From NCBI GenBank assembly GCA_012799975.1, contig JAAZKF010000108.1, positions 1 to 35,378 on the forward strand: DNA of 35,378 nucleotides, in the 5' to 3' direction. The notes beneath the pieces are model-generated. The model saw only the letters and a list, made by a program, of their open reading frames with translations. It searched no databases and was not told where the DNA came from. Positions 32,364 to 35,378 of this stretch are shown piece by piece (position 1 is the stretch's first letter; each line of letters starts with the position of its first letter). The translations under genes and the position numbers were made by a program. This DNA comes from Burkholderiales bacterium. Its GTDB lineage: Bacteria; Vulcanimicrobiota; Xenobia; Xenobiales; Xenobiaceae.

Positions 32364-32370
32364 AGACGGC

Positions 32371-34968
32371 TCAGCACTCCGAGTGTCCGCAGGAGTAGCA
32401 GGTGGTGCAGCCTTCGGTGAAGACGAAGCTGGTGTTGCCGCACTCCGGGCACAGGTCGACGAAGGCTTCCAGGCCCAACGAGTCCCGGGTCTCACCCAGC
32501 AGTTCCTGGCGGTAGGCGGGAGTGGCCACGTCCAGCTCCTCTTCGGCACCCAGATAGTTCTCTTCCAGGGCCTGCGACAGGGCGTCCGGCAACGAGCGCA
32601 CGCGGGTCTTGCCGAATCCGGTCGAACGCGGTCCCCCGATACCGCCCAGTTGTTTGACGATTTCCTGGACGCGCTCCTTGGGACTCAGGGGAGAACTCAC
32701 CCTCAGGACCAGAGAGGCCAGGCGACCCAGGGCTTCGGCCATGGCCTTGATGTCACTGCCACCCTTGCCGATCTCGATGAAGAGTTCGAAGGGGCGCCCG
32801 TCCTCGTCATCGTTCATCACGATGTGGGCAGTGCCGGCGGGAGTCGCCTTGGAAACCGTAACGCCACGCCTTTTGTAAGGGCGGGGACGTACCTTGGGCT
32901 TGGAAGTTTCCGCTGGCTTGGGGGCCTCCTGGACGTGCAGGACCTGTTCGTCGCGGGACTTGTCGCGATAGATCGTCCCTCCCTTGCAGCCCAGGCGGTA
33001 CATCAGCTCATACAGTTCGCGGGTCTGCTCGATGGTGTAGTTGGAAGGGACGTTACAGGTCTTGGATATCGCCGAGTCCACCCAGCGCTGCGTGGCGGCC
33101 TGGACTCGGACGTGTTCTTCCGGGGTCAGGTCCATGGCGTTGACGAAGTAGTCCGGAAGGGGCTGACCGGGATGAGCCTGCTGGAACTCCTCGACCACGC
33201 TGACCTTCTCCTCATGGACTCCCAGGCGGCTCTTGCGCAGGTAGGACCAGAAGTAGAAGGGTTCGATGCCGGTTGAGGTGCCGACCATGGTGCCCACGGT
33301 CCCGGTCGGGGCCTGGGTCAGCAAGGTGACGTTGCGCAGGCCCTGTTCGGCAACCTTCTGGCGGACCGACTCGGGCATGCGCTGCATGAACCCGCTTTGC
33401 AGCAGTTTCTCGGCGTTGAAGCGGGGGAATTTCCCCTTCTCGACAGCCAGATCGCTGGAGGCTTCGTAGGCCTGGGTGGCGATGAACTCGTACAGTCTCT
33501 CGATGAAGGCCACCGATTCGGAAGAACCGTAACGTATCCCCAGACGGATCAGCATCTCGGCCAGGCCGATGGTGCCCAGGCCCACGCGGCGTTCATCCTT
33601 CTGTTGGCGAGCATTCTGCTCGAAGAAGTAGGGCGTGGCATCGATCACGTTGTCCAGGAACCGTACCGCGTAGCGTACCGTTTGTCCCAGGGTGTCCCAG
33701 TCGACTTCGCCCTTGTGGACCATTCGCGACAGGTTCACGTGTCCCAGGTTGCACACCGCCCAGGCCGGCAGGGGCTGTTCGCCACAGGGGTTGGTGCAGA
33801 CCAGTCGGCCTTCGGGATAGTACCACGAATTGGCTTCCTTGTTGCATCGGTCCACGAACCAGATTCCCGGTTCGGCGGATGCCCAGGCGCTTTCGATGAT
33901 GCCGTTCCAGATCTCGCGGGCTTTGACCGTCTTGTGGGTAACCACCGTGCCCCCCATGGTCTGCCAGGCTTCCATGTCTCCGTTCCAGTGCTCGGCATAC
34001 CGGATGTCGGTGGTGTCGGGGAAGACCAGGTCCCAGTCCAGGTCTTCCTCCACGGCTTGCATGAAGCGGTCGGTGATGCCTACGGAGATGTTGGCGTTGG
34101 AGATCTTGCCAGCTTCCCTCTTCGAGCGGATGAACTCCAGGATATCCGGGTGCCAGACGTTCAGGATCAACATGAGGGCGCCCCGGCGCGATCCCCCTTG
34201 TTCGATGAGTCCGGTCACGAAGCTGAAAAGACCGCCCCAGGAGACCGAGCCGGAGGAACGTCCGTTCACTCCGCGGACGTAAGCGTAGCGCGGCCGCAGG
34301 GTGGACAGGTTGATGCCTACTCCGCCTCCCCGGCTCATGATCTCCGCCATCTGCGAGAGGGTCTCGATGATGCCGTCGCGGGAGTCTCCCGGACTGGGGA
34401 CCACGTAGCAGTTGTAGAAGGTCAGGTTCTGGTCGGTGCCGCAGGCCGTCAGGATTCGCCCACCCGGCACGAACTTCCACGAGTCCAGGAGCCAGCGGAA
34501 GTTCTCTGACCACTTCTGACGTTCAGGAGTGCTGGTCTCGACGGCGGCGGCCCCCCGGGCGGCCCGGTCCATCATCTGCTCGACCGTCAACTCGACGGGT
34601 TTGTCCACGTGTTCGAGGGGAAGCTCCAGCGTGGTCCCATCGCGTAGGACGACCTGCACGTTCCCCTCGTTGAAGGCCAGTGCGGTTCCGATCTCGCGCT
34701 GACCCGTGGCCGAGTCGACCAAGGCTACCACCAGGTCGTTGGTTTGAAGCGTGCTTTTCGATCCGTCCTTCAGGGCGTAGCGATCCAGGAAAATCTTCTC
34801 GCCCAGGGGCGAGAGGGTGTTGTTGCCCAGCAGTGGGAGTCGGTCCAGGATGCTCCCGTTTGACGGCTTATGCACGAAAGTTGCCCTCCGATCTGTTTCG
34901 GATCCGACCGTTTCGGGACCGGGCGAGAGGTTCGCCGGACGAGGATCGGACTTGAAAAATTTTGCCAT
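32371..34968 (-). CDS. nrdJ: Adenosylcobalamin-dependent (class II) ribonucleotide reductase
   Basis: The 865-residue enzyme reduces ribonucleotides to deoxyribonucleotides with a B12-generated radical and works with or without oxygen. Family features: an N-terminal segment with LLGNNTLSPLGEKIFLDRYA, an FYNCYVVPSP site with the redox cysteine, IMSRGGGVGINLSTLRP, the SVSWGGL loop, the active-site NPCGEQPLP with Cys395 and Glu397, and TQAPTGT in the barrel. A TSCPD domain precedes a C-terminal zinc-ribbon (CPECG ... CTTCYSCGHSEC) that also carries cysteines for re-reduction. The ATG at 34968 has no Shine-Dalgarno sequence, but an in-frame stop lies 18 bases upstream. No other RNR gene is in the window. 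Upstream are a NrdR-box-like palindrome and DnaA-box-like motifs. Confidence 0.96.
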   Translation of the reverse strand: MAKFFKSDPRPANLSPGPETVGSETDRRATFVHKPSNGSILDRLPLLGNNTLSPLGEKIFLDRYALKDGSKSTLQTNDLVVALVDSATGQREIGTALAFNEGNVQVVLRDGTTLELPLEHVDKPVELTVEQMMDRAARGAAAVETSTPERQKWSENFRWLLDSWKFVPGGRILTACGTDQNLTFYNCYVVPSPGDSRDGIIETLSQMAEIMSRGGGVGINLSTLRPRYAYVRGVNGRSSGSVSWGGLFSFVTGLIEQGGSRRGALMLILNVWHPDILEFIRSKREAGKISNANISVGITDRFMQAVEEDLDWDLVFPDTTDIRYAEHWNGDMEAWQTMGGTVVTHKTVKAREIWNGIIESAWASAEPGIWFVDRCNKEANSWYYPEGRLVCTNPCGEQPLPAWAVCNLGHVNLSRMVHKGEVDWDTLGQTVRYAVRFLDNVIDATPYFFEQNARQQKDERRVGLGTIGLAEMLIRLGIRYGSSESVAFIERLYEFIATQAYEASSDLAVEKGKFPRFNAEKLLQSGFMQRMPESVRQKVAEQGLRNVTLLTQAPTGTVGTMVGTSTGIEPFYFWSYLRKSRLGVHEEKVSVVEEFQQAHPGQPLPDYFVNAMDLTPEEHVRVQAATQRWVDSAISKTCNVPSNYTIEQTRELYELMYRLGCKGGTIYRDKSRDEQVLHVQEAPKPAETSKPKVRPRPYKRRGVTVSKATPAGTAHIVMNDDEDGRPFELFIEIGKGGSDIKAMAEALGRLASLVLRVSSPLSPKERVQEIVKQLGGIGGPRSTGFGKTRVRSLPDALSQALEENYLGAEEELDVATPAYRQELLGETRDSLGLEAFVDLCPECGNTSFVFTEGCTTCYSCGHSEC

Positions 34969-34994
34969 CAGGAGGGCCTGATGTCAACCCTTTA

Positions 34995-35010
34995 GCCCAA
35001 GATCTTGTGT
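34995..35010 (-). promoter_or_regulatory. Possible NrdR-box-like palindrome upstream of nrdJ
   Basis: On the minus strand ACACAAGATCTTGGGC has the perfect palindrome CAAGATCTTG (34998-35007). The NrdR consensus as I know it is ACACWATATATWGTGT; core matches are at C-W-A, A-T and T-W-G, with two mismatches. NrdR boxes usually come in phased pairs and I see only one here, 30 bases before the start. Confidence 0.3.
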
Positions 35011-35036
35011 TTATTTTTATTTTGGTCCCGAGATGT

Positions 35037-35144
35037 TGTGGTTATCCACAGCGCCATCCCGAGGCGATCCGGGACCGATTCCCGGTTTGCTGAGGGGTTG
35101 CAGCAGGTTTCCACAGGGGCCTGTGGATGTTTTTCAACCACAGG
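35037..35144. promoter_or_regulatory. DnaA-box-like CCACAG cluster upstream of nrdJ
   Basis: A perfect DnaA box TTATCCACA lies at 35042-35050, itself half of TGTGG-TTAT-CCACA. Seventy bases on is an 8-bp inverted repeat, TCCACAGG (35110-35117) with CCTGTGGA (35120-35127), and another ACCACAGG at 35138. Five CCACAG units thus fall within about 110 bases. An A/T-rich tract (35008-35026) adjoins the first box. The rest of the 304-base gap 34969-35272 shows no gene. Confidence 0.45.
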
Positions 35145-35272
35145 GTCGGCGGAGGCCCCCCGGAGCTCGTGGGCCACTGGTAATCCACTCTTCGGTCTCG
35201 TAGCAGGCTGGCCTCGGCAGGGGATCCCGAAGGACCCGTCAAAAATGATGGAGTGTCAAGATCTGAGGGCAG

Positions 35273-35378
35273 GCCTGAATCCGCCGCTTGGCGTGAGAAC
35301 CGAGGCCATCGAGGCGGGTCTGGATGCCAGGAAGGCGTGCATCGAGGAGCGGAGCGTAGTTGGAAACTACGTGAGCAC
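35273..35378 (-). repeat. 106-bp repeat, right copy (inverted relative to 87-192)
   Basis: This is the reverse complement of 87-192 with two substitutions. It runs to the last base of the window, so its outer boundary is unknown. The inner boundary is sharp at 35273, where the flank no longer matches the left copy. Confidence 0.85.

Noticed and set aside
34991-35150. Chromosomal replication origin
   Set aside because: Only one perfect DnaA box is present and none of dnaA, dnaN, gyrB, gidA or parAB flanks it. I keep the cluster only as possible nrdJ regulation.
34969-35272. A cobalamin riboswitch before the B12-dependent nrdJ
   Set aside because: I searched the nrdJ leader for the B12 box and the GCCACTG core. 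A GCCACTGG occurs at 35173-35180 but on the opposite strand from nrdJ, and the flanking conserved boxes are missing.
87-35378. Terminal inverted repeats of a linear plasmid or a 35-kb transposon
   Set aside because: The content is ordinary chromosomal genes with no replication, transfer or transposase gene, and the left copy is not at the very end. A repeat-bounded assembly break is the simpler reading.

Overview
The window is a GC-rich chromosomal segment from a bacterium that is probably diderm. It carries two lipoproteins with clear lipoboxes, a bacterial alpha-2-macroglobulin paired with PBP1C, a BamE-like secreted protein, a beta-propeller exported protein, and cobalamin-dependent ribonucleotide reductase as its visible RNR. 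Genes are dense, on both strands, with strong GGAGG Shine-Dalgarno sites at many starts. No phage, transposase, tRNA, rRNA or CRISPR array is visible. I cannot assign a phylum from the sequence. The low-copy housekeeping content and lack of a recognisable close relative suggest a little-studied lineage. Both ends carry the same 106-bp sequence in opposite orientation (87-192 and 35273-35378), so the segment probably ends in a dispersed repeat where an assembly stopped.

Layout. (1) 243-1832: a tight three-gene operon (ModE-type DNA-binding protein without a molybdate-binding domain, ECF S-component-like membrane protein, SAM methyltransferase). It is preceded by a perfect palindrome with the half-site and spacing I recall for the E. 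coli ModE box. (2) 1871-4513 minus: glycogen phosphorylase, closed against region 1 by a shared hairpin. (3) 4761-14183: envelope block with alpha-2-macroglobulin lipoprotein, PBP1C (ATGA overlap), a small secreted protein with two BamE-like modules, and PlsC acyltransferase. (4) 14144-15722 minus: TolB-like beta-propeller, overlapping plsC tail to tail, and an unknown secreted protein. (5) 15999-18076: poly(A) polymerase/tRNA nucleotidyltransferase family PcnB and ribose-5-phosphate isomerase RpiA. (6) 18279-20006: lipoprotein zinc metallopeptidase, followed by a 540-nt gene-free stretch with strong inverted repeats. (7) 20549-27818 minus: P2-like P-type ATPase, then the coupled pair ssnA-ygfK known from purine/selenium-dependent molybdenum hydroxylase loci. 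(8) 28130-31888: a proline-rich membrane-anchored protein, an adenosine kinase-like PfkB protein and a CNNM/CBS/CorC transporter-like protein. (9) 31897-34968 minus: orphan response regulator whose ribosome site lies inside a 15-bp inverted repeat, and nrdJ, preceded by a cluster of DnaA-box-like motifs.

How the parts may work together. SsnA/YgfK (purine catabolism locus), the adenosine kinase-like protein, RpiA and NrdJ all touch purine, ribose or deoxynucleotide metabolism, though not in one operon. The alpha-2-macroglobulin/PBP1C/PlsC block is envelope defence and repair. The most unusual signals are regulatory or structural: the ModE-like operator over an extended -10, two apparently leaderless genes with identical geometry, GC hairpins without U-tracts after stop codons, the structured 20.3-20.5 kb region, and the hairpin that covers the response-regulator start.
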